Below, piece after piece: positions 49,677 through 57,217 of a stretch of DNA of 64,000 bases. The position numbers and the translations under genes were made by a program. The stretch comes from Arthrobacter sp. B1805. Its GTDB lineage: Bacteria > Actinomycetota > Actinomycetes > Actinomycetales > Micrococcaceae. Under the pieces are notes generated by a model, which had not been told where the DNA came from, ran no database searches, and was given only the letters and a program-made list of their open reading frames with translations. Where the stretch lies: assembly GCF_002929745.1 (NCBI RefSeq), contig NZ_PJIQ01000014.1, positions 1 to 64,000 of the forward strand, in the 5' to 3' direction. Each line of letters starts with the position of its first letter. Within the stretch, counting starts at the first letter, position 1.

Positions 49677-51052
49677 TGGCCGACAGCTACCTGAACCTCG
49701 TCAACACGCCGCTGCCCGCCAAAATCGCGAAGGCTCTCGGCCTTCCACGGCCGTCGGTGCTGCGCCGCTACACGCCGGGCGAAGCACTCGCGGTGAACCC
49801 GGTCCTCGTCGCGGGTTCGGGCCCGGGTGCGGATGCGCTCGCCGACGTCCTGCTCGGCTGGGACGTCGAGGTGCGGCGCCACGTCCTGCCGGGGGAGAAG
49901 CTGAGCGCTGCCGTCGTCGTGCTCGATCGCGCCGCTTCTCCCGCCGACCTCGCAGCCCCCATGCTCGAACTCGGCCAGGCGGTGAGACTCCTGGTGCCCG
50001 GAGGCCGCGTGATGGGCGTCTTCCGGTCGCCGGCCGACACGACCGATCCTGCCGAGGCCGCCGCGCGCCAGGGCGTCGACGGCGCCATCCGGTCGGTGGC
50101 CCACGAACTACGGGGTGGAGCCACCGCCAACGGAATCGTTCTGCGCGGCAGCACCACGACGACGGATGCCACAGCCCTCGGAGCGCTCAGGTTCTTCCTG
50201 TCGGGAAAGAGTGCCTACGTCGATGGGCAGTTCATCGAGGTGTCGTCCGCTCCCGTTGAGAGCATCAGCGGACTCGCCGCGTCCACCGCAGCGACCGGAG
50301 AGGGCGTCGCCGATCAGCCACTCGCCGGCAGGACCGCCGTGGTGACAGGAGCGGCACGCGGTATCGGTGCGAAGATCGCCGAGGTCCTGGCACGGGACGG
50401 CGCCCGCGTGGTCGTCGTCGACGTGCCGGCAGCCGGTGAGCAGCTCGCCCAGGTCGCCAACCGCGTGGGCGGAACGGCTCTCCAGGTTGACATCACCACG
50501 GCCGATGCCGCGACACGCATCCTCGATCACGTGAGGCAGCGGTACGGCACGCTGGACATCGTGGTGCACAACGCAGGCATCACGAGGGACAAACTGCTCG
50601 CCAACATGGACGCGTCCCGGTGGGACTCCGTCATGGCGGTCAACATCGCGTCCCAGTTGAGGATGAACGAGCACTTCCTCGCCTCGCCCGTCTTCTCGGG
50701 CACGGGGCGCATCATCAGCCTCGCATCGACGAGCGGCATCGCAGGCAACCGCGGCCAGAGCAACTACGCAGCGTCGAAGGCAGGCGTCATCGGCATGGTC
50801 CGCGCGCAGGCCGCCGCTTTCGACGGCGGCGGCCGCACCATCAACGCCGTCGCCCCCGGATTCATCGAGACGGACATGACGGCGAAGATCCCGCCCCTCA
50901 CGCGCCAGGTGGCACGACGACTGAGCAGCCTCCAGCAGGGCGGCCTTCCGGTCGATGTCGCCGAGACGATAGCGTTCCTCGCCTCGGACTCGGCGGCAGG
51001 TATCAACGGGCAGGTCCTGCGCGTGTGCGGGCAGAACCTGGTAGGCGCGTGA
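49676..51052 (+). CDS. High-molecular-weight FabG (FabG4-type) 3-ketoacyl reductase
   Basis: A 458-residue two-domain SDR enzyme. Residues 1-200 form a flavodoxin-like N-terminal domain without a cofactor motif; residues 217-458 are a complete ketoreductase with TGAARGIG at 224-231, NAGITRD at 299-305, and the active site Tyr364/Lys368 in NYAASKAG. The layout is that of mycobacterial FabG4, which uses NADH with CoA-linked substrates. It overlaps the thiolase by one base and the dehydratase gene by four (GTGA). Confidence 0.9.
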   Translation: MADSYLNLVNTPLPAKIAKALGLPRPSVLRRYTPGEALAVNPVLVAGSGPGADALADVLLGWDVEVRRHVLPGEKLSAAVVVLDRAASPADLAAPMLELGQAVRLLVPGGRVMGVFRSPADTTDPAEAAARQGVDGAIRSVAHELRGGATANGIVLRGSTTTTDATALGALRFFLSGKSAYVDGQFIEVSSAPVESISGLAASTAATGEGVADQPLAGRTAVVTGAARGIGAKIAEVLARDGARVVVVDVPAAGEQLAQVANRVGGTALQVDITTADAATRILDHVRQRYGTLDIVVHNAGITRDKLLANMDASRWDSVMAVNIASQLRMNEHFLASPVFSGTGRIISLASTSGIAGNRGQSNYAASKAGVIGMVRAQAAAFDGGGRTINAVAPGFIETDMTAKIPPLTRQVARRLSSLQQGGLPVDVAETIAFLASDSAAGINGQVLRVCGQNLVGA

Positions 51053-51972
51053 ACGGGACGGCCGCCGACGACGTGACCCTGCCGGAAGCGCCGGAGCTCC
51101 CGACGCTCTATCGCTCGGCGCTGACACTCGCCGTGCAGCGCAGGGCGGGGCGCGGCGACGTCCCGACGCGGCTTCCTGCTGCTCGGCACCGTGTCGACCG
51201 TGTCGCGGTCGACCTCGGCGCCCTCACCCGCTTCCAGCAGCTGCTCGGCTCGCCGGTTCGCGATCAGCTGCCGTCGGCCTACATCCACACCATCGCCTTC
51301 CCTGTGGCGATGAGCGTCCTCGCCCGGACGGACTTCCCGCTGCCGTTGCTGGGTATGGTGCACCTCAGGAACGAGGTACACCAGGTCAGGCAGGTCGGTT
51401 TCCACGAGAAGCTCGACGTCGTCGCCTTCGCCGAGAACCTGCGGGCCCATCCGGCCGGTATGCAGGCGGACCTCGTGACGCAGGTCGACATAGACGGCGA
51501 GCAAGTCTGGACAGGCCGCTCCGTCTACCTGGCCCGTGGCGTCCGCATCGGCCCGGCCATGGGGGAGCGGCACGACGAGGACCGACCGCCATTCGTGGCG
51601 CCCGCGCCAACGGGCGTCTGGCGGCTCGACAGGGGCGTCGGCCGACGGTACGCGGCGGTATCGGGGGACTGGAATCCCATCCATCTCAGCGGACCGACGG
51701 CGAAGGCACTCGGGATGAGAGGCGCCATCGCGCACGGCATGTACCTGGCCGCACGGATGGTGGACCAGGCCGTGCCTGCTCCATCCGGTGCCCTGCAGTG
51801 GCGCGTGGATTTCGCGGCACCCGTCCTGCTGCCCGGCACCGTGACGACGTCGTTCACCCGGGTGGCAAGCGGTATCGACAGTGGTGCCGACAGTGGTGCC
51901 CGGGTCGACGTCGTCGGCTGGTCCGCGAAGCGGAAGCGGCCCCACTTCACCGGATCGGTCCGCGCGGGATAG
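51049..51972 (+). CDS. MaoC-family (R)-hydroxyacyl dehydratase (HtdX-like)
   Basis: A double-hotdog hydratase/dehydratase of 307 residues. The catalytic hydratase-2 motif is in the second half: YAAVSGDWNPIHLS at 201-214 with Asp207 and His212, followed by GMRGAIAHGMYLAA at 222-235. The first hotdog (about 40-165) lacks the motif, as in HtdX. With the thiolase and FabG4-like reductase it gives three of the four steps of a CoA-linked acyl cycle; the acyl-CoA oxidase-like gene would give the fourth. Starts at a GTG within the GTGA overlap. Confidence 0.9.
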   Translation: MNGTAADDVTLPEAPELPTLYRSALTLAVQRRAGRGDVPTRLPAARHRVDRVAVDLGALTRFQQLLGSPVRDQLPSAYIHTIAFPVAMSVLARTDFPLPLLGMVHLRNEVHQVRQVGFHEKLDVVAFAENLRAHPAGMQADLVTQVDIDGEQVWTGRSVYLARGVRIGPAMGERHDEDRPPFVAPAPTGVWRLDRGVGRRYAAVSGDWNPIHLSGPTAKALGMRGAIAHGMYLAARMVDQAVPAPSGALQWRVDFAAPVLLPGTVTTSFTRVASGIDSGADSGARVDVVGWSAKRKRPHFTGSVRAG

Positions 51973-52083
51973 TGGCATGGCTTCGATGCCCTGTCCAGAG
52001 GCACGCGGATTCTCACAGGAGATTCAGGCGAACTCCCGCATCGCTCTGGGCAGGGCGTTCTTCGGCGGGGCAGACTCCTCTCA

Positions 52084-52101
52084 CCAGCCCACGAAGGCTG
52101 G
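52084..52101 (+). other. Small hairpin before the protease ribosome site
   Basis: CCAGCC-CACGAA-GGCTGG, six perfect pairs and a six-base loop, ending 17 bases before AAAGAGGAG. It may stabilise or regulate the protease mRNA; no regulator is identified. Confidence 0.25.
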
Positions 52102-52127
52102 CCCCACTGTATGGAAAGAGGAGTTCC

Positions 52128-53114
52128 GTGAACTCTCGAGGTCTCAGAGCCGCCATGGCCGCGGCGTCGGCCCTGGTTGCATCAGCGCTGATGGCAGCCG
52201 GTCCGGTCCAGGCAGCACCCGTGGCTACGGCCCCTGACACCGCCGCCGTCGGCGCGGTCACCCCTGGCGCCACGGAGTCCTATGCGCAGAACGAGGATCA
52301 GGTTGCCCTGGATGCCTATTGGACGGCGGACAGGATGAAGAACGCCAAGCCCGCAAACACGATCAACTCCGGCTGGGCGGCCGAGGGCCGATCGATCATG
52401 CCGAAGGCAGGGAAGGAGACGGTCGCGAAGGCACCGAAGGAGCCGGTGGCCCAGCCTGCCGCCACGGCACAGTCTCCGGTATCGCGCATCGGCAAGGTCT
52501 TCTTCACCATGGCCGGCCAGAACTACGTGTGCTCGGGTAACTCGGTACAGAGCGGCAACCAGAGCACCGTTGCCACCGCCGGTCACTGCACCCACGATCT
52601 CGCCTCGGGGTGGGCCACGAACTTCGTCTTCGTACCCGCCTACAACAACGGTGCGGCGCCCTACGGCAAGTGGTCCGCGCGCTCGCTCCACGCAGCCAGC
52701 GAGTGGGTTGCCCGCAACGACATCAACTACGACGGCGCCTTCGCGGTGGTGAACACGCTCAACGGCAGGACGCTTTCCGCGACGGTGGGAGCGTCGAGCA
52801 TCGGCTTCAACATGGCCCGCAACCTCACCTACAGCGCCTACGGCTACCCTGCAGCCTCGCCGTTCAACGGCGAGCGCCTGTACAGCTGCTTCGGCACGGC
52901 ATCCGCGGACAGGATCGGCGGCACCCAGTCGCAGGGCATTCCCTGCGACATGACCGGAGGGTCCTCGGGCGGCCCGTGGTTCGTCGGTTCCGGCGCCTCC
53001 GGCACGCAGAATTCGGTCAACAGCTTCGGCTACAACGCGCAGAAGAACGTGATGTACGGGCCGTACTTCGGCAGTTCCATTCAGTCGGCGTACTCCACGG
53101 CGGCAAGCCGGTAG
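52128..53114 (+). CDS. Secreted trypsin-like serine protease (S1 family)
   Basis: An exported protease of 328 residues. An alanine-rich signal peptide (about 1-29, ending VQAA) is followed by a pro-region rich in Ala, Pro and Lys to about residue 115, then an S1 catalytic domain with His153 in VATAGHC, Asp202 in NYDGAFAVV and Ser280 in GGSSGGPW. Cys135-Cys154 and Cys254-Cys273 can form disulfides. The sequence is nearer to V8/glutamyl-endopeptidase-like S1B members than to trypsin. AAAGAGGAG precedes the GTG start. It may supply peptides or activate other secreted proteins. Confidence 0.88.
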   Translation: MNSRGLRAAMAAASALVASALMAAGPVQAAPVATAPDTAAVGAVTPGATESYAQNEDQVALDAYWTADRMKNAKPANTINSGWAAEGRSIMPKAGKETVAKAPKEPVAQPAATAQSPVSRIGKVFFTMAGQNYVCSGNSVQSGNQSTVATAGHCTHDLASGWATNFVFVPAYNNGAAPYGKWSARSLHAASEWVARNDINYDGAFAVVNTLNGRTLSATVGASSIGFNMARNLTYSAYGYPAASPFNGERLYSCFGTASADRIGGTQSQGIPCDMTGGSSGGPWFVGSGASGTQNSVNSFGYNAQKNVMYGPYFGSSIQSAYSTAASR

Positions 53115-53155
53115 TCGGAGCCGGTCGTCGGCCGCCGGCCATCCGGGACGGGCAG

Positions 53156-53185
53156 TCGGGCGGTTCCCTCGCAGGAGCCGCCCGA
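53156..53185 (+). terminator. Hairpin after the secreted protease gene
   Basis: Eight perfect pairs (TCGGGCGG/CCGCCCGA) plus four inner pairs and a six-base loop, 42 bases after the stop. No U-run follows. Confidence 0.45.
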
Positions 53186-53280
53186 GTGCTGTCGGCGCTG
53201 ACCGCGCGCTCCTCGCGCTGTCAGCGGCGGCGCCCTCGAACGGACCACGGGTTCCTGCGCCCCGGCGTGATCCGCAGTCC

Positions 53281-53286
53281 TAGACT
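53281..53286 (+). promoter_or_regulatory. Candidate -10 box of leaderless kynU
   Basis: TAGACT lies six bases before the ATG at 53293, with no ribosome site. A -35 box is not evident. Confidence 0.45.
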
Positions 53287-53292
53287 TGACCA

Positions 53293-54543
53293 ATGACCGG
53301 CTTCTCCATTGCAGACCGCGCGGCCGAGCTCGACGCCGCAGACTCCCTCGCCCACTACCGCAAGCTCTTCCTGGGGACCGGCGATGATGCCGTGCGATCG
53401 TACGTCGACGGCAACTCGCTCGGCCGCCCGCTGGCGGCGACTGTCGAGAACCTCACGGCCTTCGTCGAGGACCAGTGGGGTGGTCGCCTCATCCGTGGGT
53501 GGGACGACGGGTGGCTCGACCTCCCGCAGCAGATCGGGGACCAGCTCGGGCGGGTTGCGCTCGGGGCCGCGGCGGGTCAGTGCATCGTGGCGGACTCGAC
53601 CAGCGTTCTGCTCTACAAGCTCGCGCGCGCAGCCGTAGCGGCGAGGCCCGAGCGCACCGAGATCGTGATCTCCCGCGACGAGTTCCCTACGGACCGATTC
53701 ATCGTCGAGGGCATTGCGCGGGAGCGCGGTCTGACACTCCGCTGGGTCGAGGTGGCCCGTGACGGCGGTTCTACGCCCGCCGATGTGTCCGCCGTCGTCG
53801 GCCCCGACACGGCGCTCGTCCTGCTCAGCCACGTGGCCTACCGGTCCGGGTTCGTCGCCGATGTTCCTGCGATCACGCGGATCGCCCACGACGCCGGCGC
53901 CCTCGTACTGTGGGACCTCAGCCACTCCGTCGGGTCCGTTCCCGCGGAGCTGGACGCCTGGGACGTCGACTACGCTGCCGGCTGCAGCTACAAGTACCTG
54001 AATGGAGGCCCTGGCGCGCCTGCGTGGGCCTACGTCGCACAGCGGCATCTGGCCACGCTGGACCAGCCGATCCTCGGTTGGCTGGGCAGCGCCGATCCCT
54101 TCGCGATGGGCTCCGCCTACCAGCCGGCAGATGGCATCCGCCGGCTGGTCTCCGGCACCCCACCGATCATCGGCATGGTGGCCATGCGCGACATGCTGAC
54201 GCTGATCGAGGACGTCGGTATGGCGGCAGTGCGCAGCAAGTCCGAAATCCTGACCGCCTTCGCCGTCGAGGCGGTCGACGAGGTGCTGGCGCCCCACGGA
54301 GTCGTCCTCGCGTCTCCTCGCGCGGTATCCGAGAGGGGCAGTCACATCACGATCGATCACCCCGCTTTCGTGGGCATGGTGCCTGAACTCTGGAAGGACG
54401 GCGTCATCCCCGACTTCCGCAATCCGAACGGGATCCGGCTGGGACTCTCGCCCCTCTCGACGTCGTTCCACGAGGTGGGGCTGGCCATCGAAGCCATACT
54501 CGAGCGACTCGTAGCCCTCGAGAGCGACGCGGCAGAACAGTAG
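53293..54543 (+). CDS. kynU: Kynureninase
   Basis: Pyridoxal-phosphate enzyme that cleaves kynurenine to anthranilate and alanine in tryptophan breakdown. The 416-residue product has YVDGNSLGRPL at 37-47, the phosphate-binding STSV near 102, Asp208 in WDLSHSVGSVP and the PLP lysine Lys234 in GCSYKYLNGGPGAP. No tryptophan dioxygenase or kynurenine formamidase gene is nearby, so its substrate supply is encoded elsewhere. The next gene starts nine bases after its stop. It probably has a leaderless transcript. Confidence 0.93.
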   Translation: MTGFSIADRAAELDAADSLAHYRKLFLGTGDDAVRSYVDGNSLGRPLAATVENLTAFVEDQWGGRLIRGWDDGWLDLPQQIGDQLGRVALGAAAGQCIVADSTSVLLYKLARAAVAARPERTEIVISRDEFPTDRFIVEGIARERGLTLRWVEVARDGGSTPADVSAVVGPDTALVLLSHVAYRSGFVADVPAITRIAHDAGALVLWDLSHSVGSVPAELDAWDVDYAAGCSYKYLNGGPGAPAWAYVAQRHLATLDQPILGWLGSADPFAMGSAYQPADGIRRLVSGTPPIIGMVAMRDMLTLIEDVGMAAVRSKSEILTAFAVEAVDEVLAPHGVVLASPRAVSERGSHITIDHPAFVGMVPELWKDGVIPDFRNPNGIRLGLSPLSTSFHEVGLAIEAILERLVALESDAAEQ

Positions 54544-54552
54544 GGGCCATCC

Positions 54553-55302
54553 ATGGATGATTGGCTCGGCCAGCTCTGGGAGCGCATCAGCGACGGCTTT
54601 GCCAGGGCGTCCCCACCGGAGGTCGGCGTCGTCGGCCTCGTCACCTTGGCGCTGGTGGCCGCGGTGCTGTCCGTGCCGCCCCGATCGTGGCGGATCTTCG
54701 GTCTCTTCGTCACCGTGGTGCACGAGCTCGGACATACGGCTGCGGCCCTGCTCACCCTGCAGCGCGTCACCGGGATCACGCTCCGCCTCGACCACTCCGG
54801 AACGACCACCAGCAGGGGGCGGCGCGGGTGGCGTTCCGCCTTCACGACGTTCTGGGGCTACCCGGTACCCGCCGTCGTCGGTGCAGCGCTCGTCTGGTGC
54901 GCCGCCTACGGCTGGGCATCCGTCGCACTGTCCGTCGGCGCGCTGGTGCTCGTGTCGGCGCTCATCCTGGTCCGCAACGTGCAGGGTGTCCTGATACTGG
55001 GCGGCAGCGCCGCCGTGTCGCTGGCGCTCGTGTGGTTCGGCGGCGCGGCATCATCCGGGTACGCCTGCCTCGTTCTCGGAATCGCCCTGCTGGTGGGGTC
55101 CTGCCGCGACTGGCTGAAGGTCGTGCGAGTCCATACGGGACGGCGGGATCTTGCATCGTCTGATGCGTACCTTCTCCAGGGATCCACGCGTGTTCCGTCC
55201 TTGCTCTGGCTCGGGCTGTTCGCCTTCGTCATCGCGGGTGCGGTGGCCTCGTCCATCAGGCCGCTGGCGCTCATCGCTGCCGGCGCAGGTGCCTCCGGCT
55301 GA
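54553..55302 (+). CDS. M50B-like membrane metallopeptidase
   Basis: A 249-residue polytopic membrane protein with the zinc motif HELGH at 57-61 inside the second hydrophobic segment, and about six segments in all. The family (M50B-like, DUF-type in actinobacteria) is related to site-2 proteases but lacks PDZ domains; the expected downstream NPDG-type aspartate motif is not obvious, although LILVRNVQGVLI near 135-147 contains a conserved N. Role unknown. It follows kynU by nine bases, likely in the same transcript. Confidence 0.82.
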   Translation: MDDWLGQLWERISDGFARASPPEVGVVGLVTLALVAAVLSVPPRSWRIFGLFVTVVHELGHTAAALLTLQRVTGITLRLDHSGTTTSRGRRGWRSAFTTFWGYPVPAVVGAALVWCAAYGWASVALSVGALVLVSALILVRNVQGVLILGGSAAVSLALVWFGGAASSGYACLVLGIALLVGSCRDWLKVVRVHTGRRDLASSDAYLLQGSTRVPSLLWLGLFAFVIAGAVASSIRPLALIAAGAGASG

Positions 55303-55327
55303 ACTCCGGCGACGCCCGTCGATTTGG

Positions 55328-55621
55328 TCAGTCGCTGCAATGGCGGGTGTGCCCGGAGCTGTAGGGAGCACCCTGTTGCCGGCACAGGTCGTCGAACAAC
55401 TCGTTGACCGCCTGCGAGATGCAGTCCCGCTCGTGGTCGGGCAGGTCGATCAGGCCGTGCAGGTAGGCATTGACCTCGTACTCGTCCACGCCGCCACCCA
55501 TGCTGAAGTAATGGAGCCACACCTCTCCGGTCGGGATGTTGGCGCGCTTCATGGCGTCATAGGTCAGGGCGTACTGTTCCCGGTCGGGATTCGTCTCGCT
55601 GGTCTCGCTCACGTCATCCAA
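55328..55621 (-). CDS. Conserved small acidic protein of unknown function
   Basis: I do not recognise a named family. The 97-residue product is acidic, with an unstructured first 15 residues and a conserved-looking helical core (YDAMKRANIPTGEVWLHYFSMGG, then LPDHERDCISQAVNELFDDL). Length, codon use and lack of alternatives on the other strand support a real gene. It is convergent with the M50 peptidase gene, 25 bases away. Confidence 0.65.
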   Translation of the reverse strand: MDDVSETSETNPDREQYALTYDAMKRANIPTGEVWLHYFSMGGGVDEYEVNAYLHGLIDLPDHERDCISQAVNELFDDLCRQQGAPYSSGHTRHCSD

Positions 55622-55630
55622 TCCGTCCGC

Positions 55631-55825
55631 TCAGCGGCTGCTACGGGTAGTACGAGGCAGCGCTGCAGCCAGCGTAATCAACTCCCCGACTTCCGTCCCC
55701 GCGACGGTGTGGGTTGCCAGTTCGTCACGGCTGGCGTAGCCGCGACCCTCCCGGGGCGATCGGGAGCCCCACCTGAGGGCGTCTCGGTCCGTCTCGGCCA
55801 GCCGGTGCTTCCGCCGATTCAACAA
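55631..55825 (-). CDS. Possible 64-residue basic protein
   Basis: Unrecognised. The frame starts at a TTG (a second TTG follows directly) with AGGAAG upstream, uses codons in the manner of its neighbours, and stops nine bases before the next gene, which suits an operon. The product is arginine-rich with no hydrophobic segment. It may be a chance frame. Confidence 0.3.
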   Translation of the reverse strand: MLNRRKHRLAETDRDALRWGSRSPREGRGYASRDELATHTVAGTEVGELITLAAALPRTTRSSR

Positions 55826-55891
55826 CTCGGGCTTCCTCGTGTTAGAGTCTTTCTCGTTGCTTTCGCCGGTTCAGACCGCGAAAAACCACCC

Positions 55892-55975
55892 GCGCGGGTG
55901 GCGGAATGGCAGACGCGCTAGCTTGAGGTGCTAGTCCTCTTATTGAGGGTGGGGGTTCAAGTCCCCCTCCGCGCA
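55892..55975 (+). tRNA. tRNA-Leu(GAG)
   Basis: An 84-base class II tRNA. The acceptor stem is GCGCGGG paired with TCCGCGC and an A discriminator; the anticodon arm CTAGC-TTGAGGT-GCTAG gives anticodon GAG (codon CUC); a long variable arm (TCCTCTTATTGAGGG) and the T arm GGGGGTTCAAGTCCCCC follow. CCA is not encoded. It reads leucine CTC, among the most used codons in this high-GC genome. Confidence 0.95.
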
Positions 55976-55980
55976 CAAAG

Positions 55981-56007
55981 AAAACCCCGGTTCGCCGGGG
56001 TTTTTTT
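55981..56007 (+). terminator. Intrinsic terminator of the tRNA gene
   Basis: Ten-base arms (AAAACCCCGG / CCGGGGTTTT) with a TTCG tetraloop, then a run of seven Ts in all. It starts six bases after the tRNA end. Confidence 0.92.
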
Positions 56008-56399
56008 GTGCCCTCGATCCGTGTAGCAGCATGAGCTAAATCACACGTCGTCCAGAGCAATGCGCCCGAGTGGGCCCTCCGTCGCACAGGGAGGACTCCC
56101 GACCTGTGTCAGTCGGTGGTGCTACGCACCCAGCCCTGGAGGTGCACGGGTTACCTGGCGCCGTAGTCGGCACGAACCTGGGAATAGTCCCTTCAATATC
56201 GGGCACGCGCCGCGGTCTACGGAGCAGCCGGTCCTACGTTTTCCAACGACGTTCCCATAACAGTTCGCACAACGACCTGCTGCGCGGTGTCCGCCACCAG
56301 GGGTTCGCGGTACTGTCGGCGATGGGGGATAGAGCAGCAGTGTTCGTGCAGAGCGATCCCTTGCCGCCCTATCCCGTCGCACCGAGGAACCCTACGACC
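56008..56399. other. Intergenic region without a recognised gene
   Basis: About 390 bases between the tRNA terminator and the lipoprotein start. An open frame continues upstream of the lipoprotein, but the residues it would add show no signal peptide, similarity or ribosome site, so I treat it as non-coding. It should contain the lipoprotein promoter; no convincing hexamers or known riboswitch pattern are seen. Confidence 0.5.
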
Positions 56400-57041
56400 G
56401 TGTCCAAGCTGTCAATCGTCATCGCTTCCGCCGCTATCACCGTTCTCCTCACCGCCTGTTCGAGCAGTGCTTCCGATCAGCCCGATGCTGGTTCGGTCGC
56501 GGCTGCCCCGACCGGGTCGTCGTCGGTCAGCGCATCCCCGGATCCCTCCCCGACTCTCTCGGCGGCTCCCTCCGCCGATTCTTCCGCTGAACCTTCCCTC
56601 GAACCCGGCACTCCGCCGCAGGAAGCATCGCCTGAAGCGGTCCCACCAGCCGTCGAGGCACCTGTCCTCGAGCCTCCTGTCGTCGAGGCAACTCCCACGG
56701 CGCCCGAGGCACCTGCTGTCGTCATTGCGACCGATCCCGTCTGGGATGCGGTCCGCGCGACTGTTCGCCAGGGATCCTCGTTCACGATTACCGGCACCGG
56801 TTACCAGCCCGGTCAGCAGGTGGTCATCCTCATGGGAATCTCCCAGTCCGACGGGATGGTGATGGATGAGCAGCGTGCCATCACGGACGCGGCGGGCAAC
56901 TACAGCTTCACCATCTCGGTCGCTCCGGACCTCGCACCGCGCACCTACGCGGTCCTCACGTATGTCGACGACGGCGTCAACGGCGGTCCGCAGTTCGAGG
57001 CGTCGAAGCGCTTCGCGTTGATCGACGTCGTCGCAGCCTAG
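56400..57041 (+). CDS. Secreted lipoprotein with Pro/Ala/Ser-rich stalk and Ig-like domain
   Basis: A 213-residue exported protein. The signal peptide ends in the lipobox LLTAC, so Cys20 should be lipidated and anchor the protein to the outer face of the membrane. Residues 21-110 are low-complexity (Ser, Pro, Ala, Glu), a flexible stalk. Residues about 115-205 form a beta-rich domain with FTITGTGYQPGQQVVILMG and DAAGNYSFTISV, resembling IPT/Ig-like surface modules. The GTG at 56400 is chosen because it directly precedes the signal peptide (SKLSIVIASAAI); a CGAGGA lies 11 bases upstream. Function unknown. Confidence 0.7.
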   Translation: MSKLSIVIASAAITVLLTACSSSASDQPDAGSVAAAPTGSSSVSASPDPSPTLSAAPSADSSAEPSLEPGTPPQEASPEAVPPAVEAPVLEPPVVEATPTAPEAPAVVIATDPVWDAVRATVRQGSSFTITGTGYQPGQQVVILMGISQSDGMVMDEQRAITDAAGNYSFTISVAPDLAPRTYAVLTYVDDGVNGGPQFEASKRFALIDVVAA

Positions 57042-57217
57042 CCAGGGACGCAGCGCCCTTGTCGGTGAGCGGGCCCCCGTGCCCGCCGCGATCGGCGTTG
57101 CTGTGGTGCTGCTGCTACCCGTCCACGCTGATGGGCACGCTGCGCTGATGGGCATGCTGCACGGTCCGGTGCGCACTCTCGGTAGGCTGGAGAGCAACTG
57201 CTACCCAGGAGGACCAC

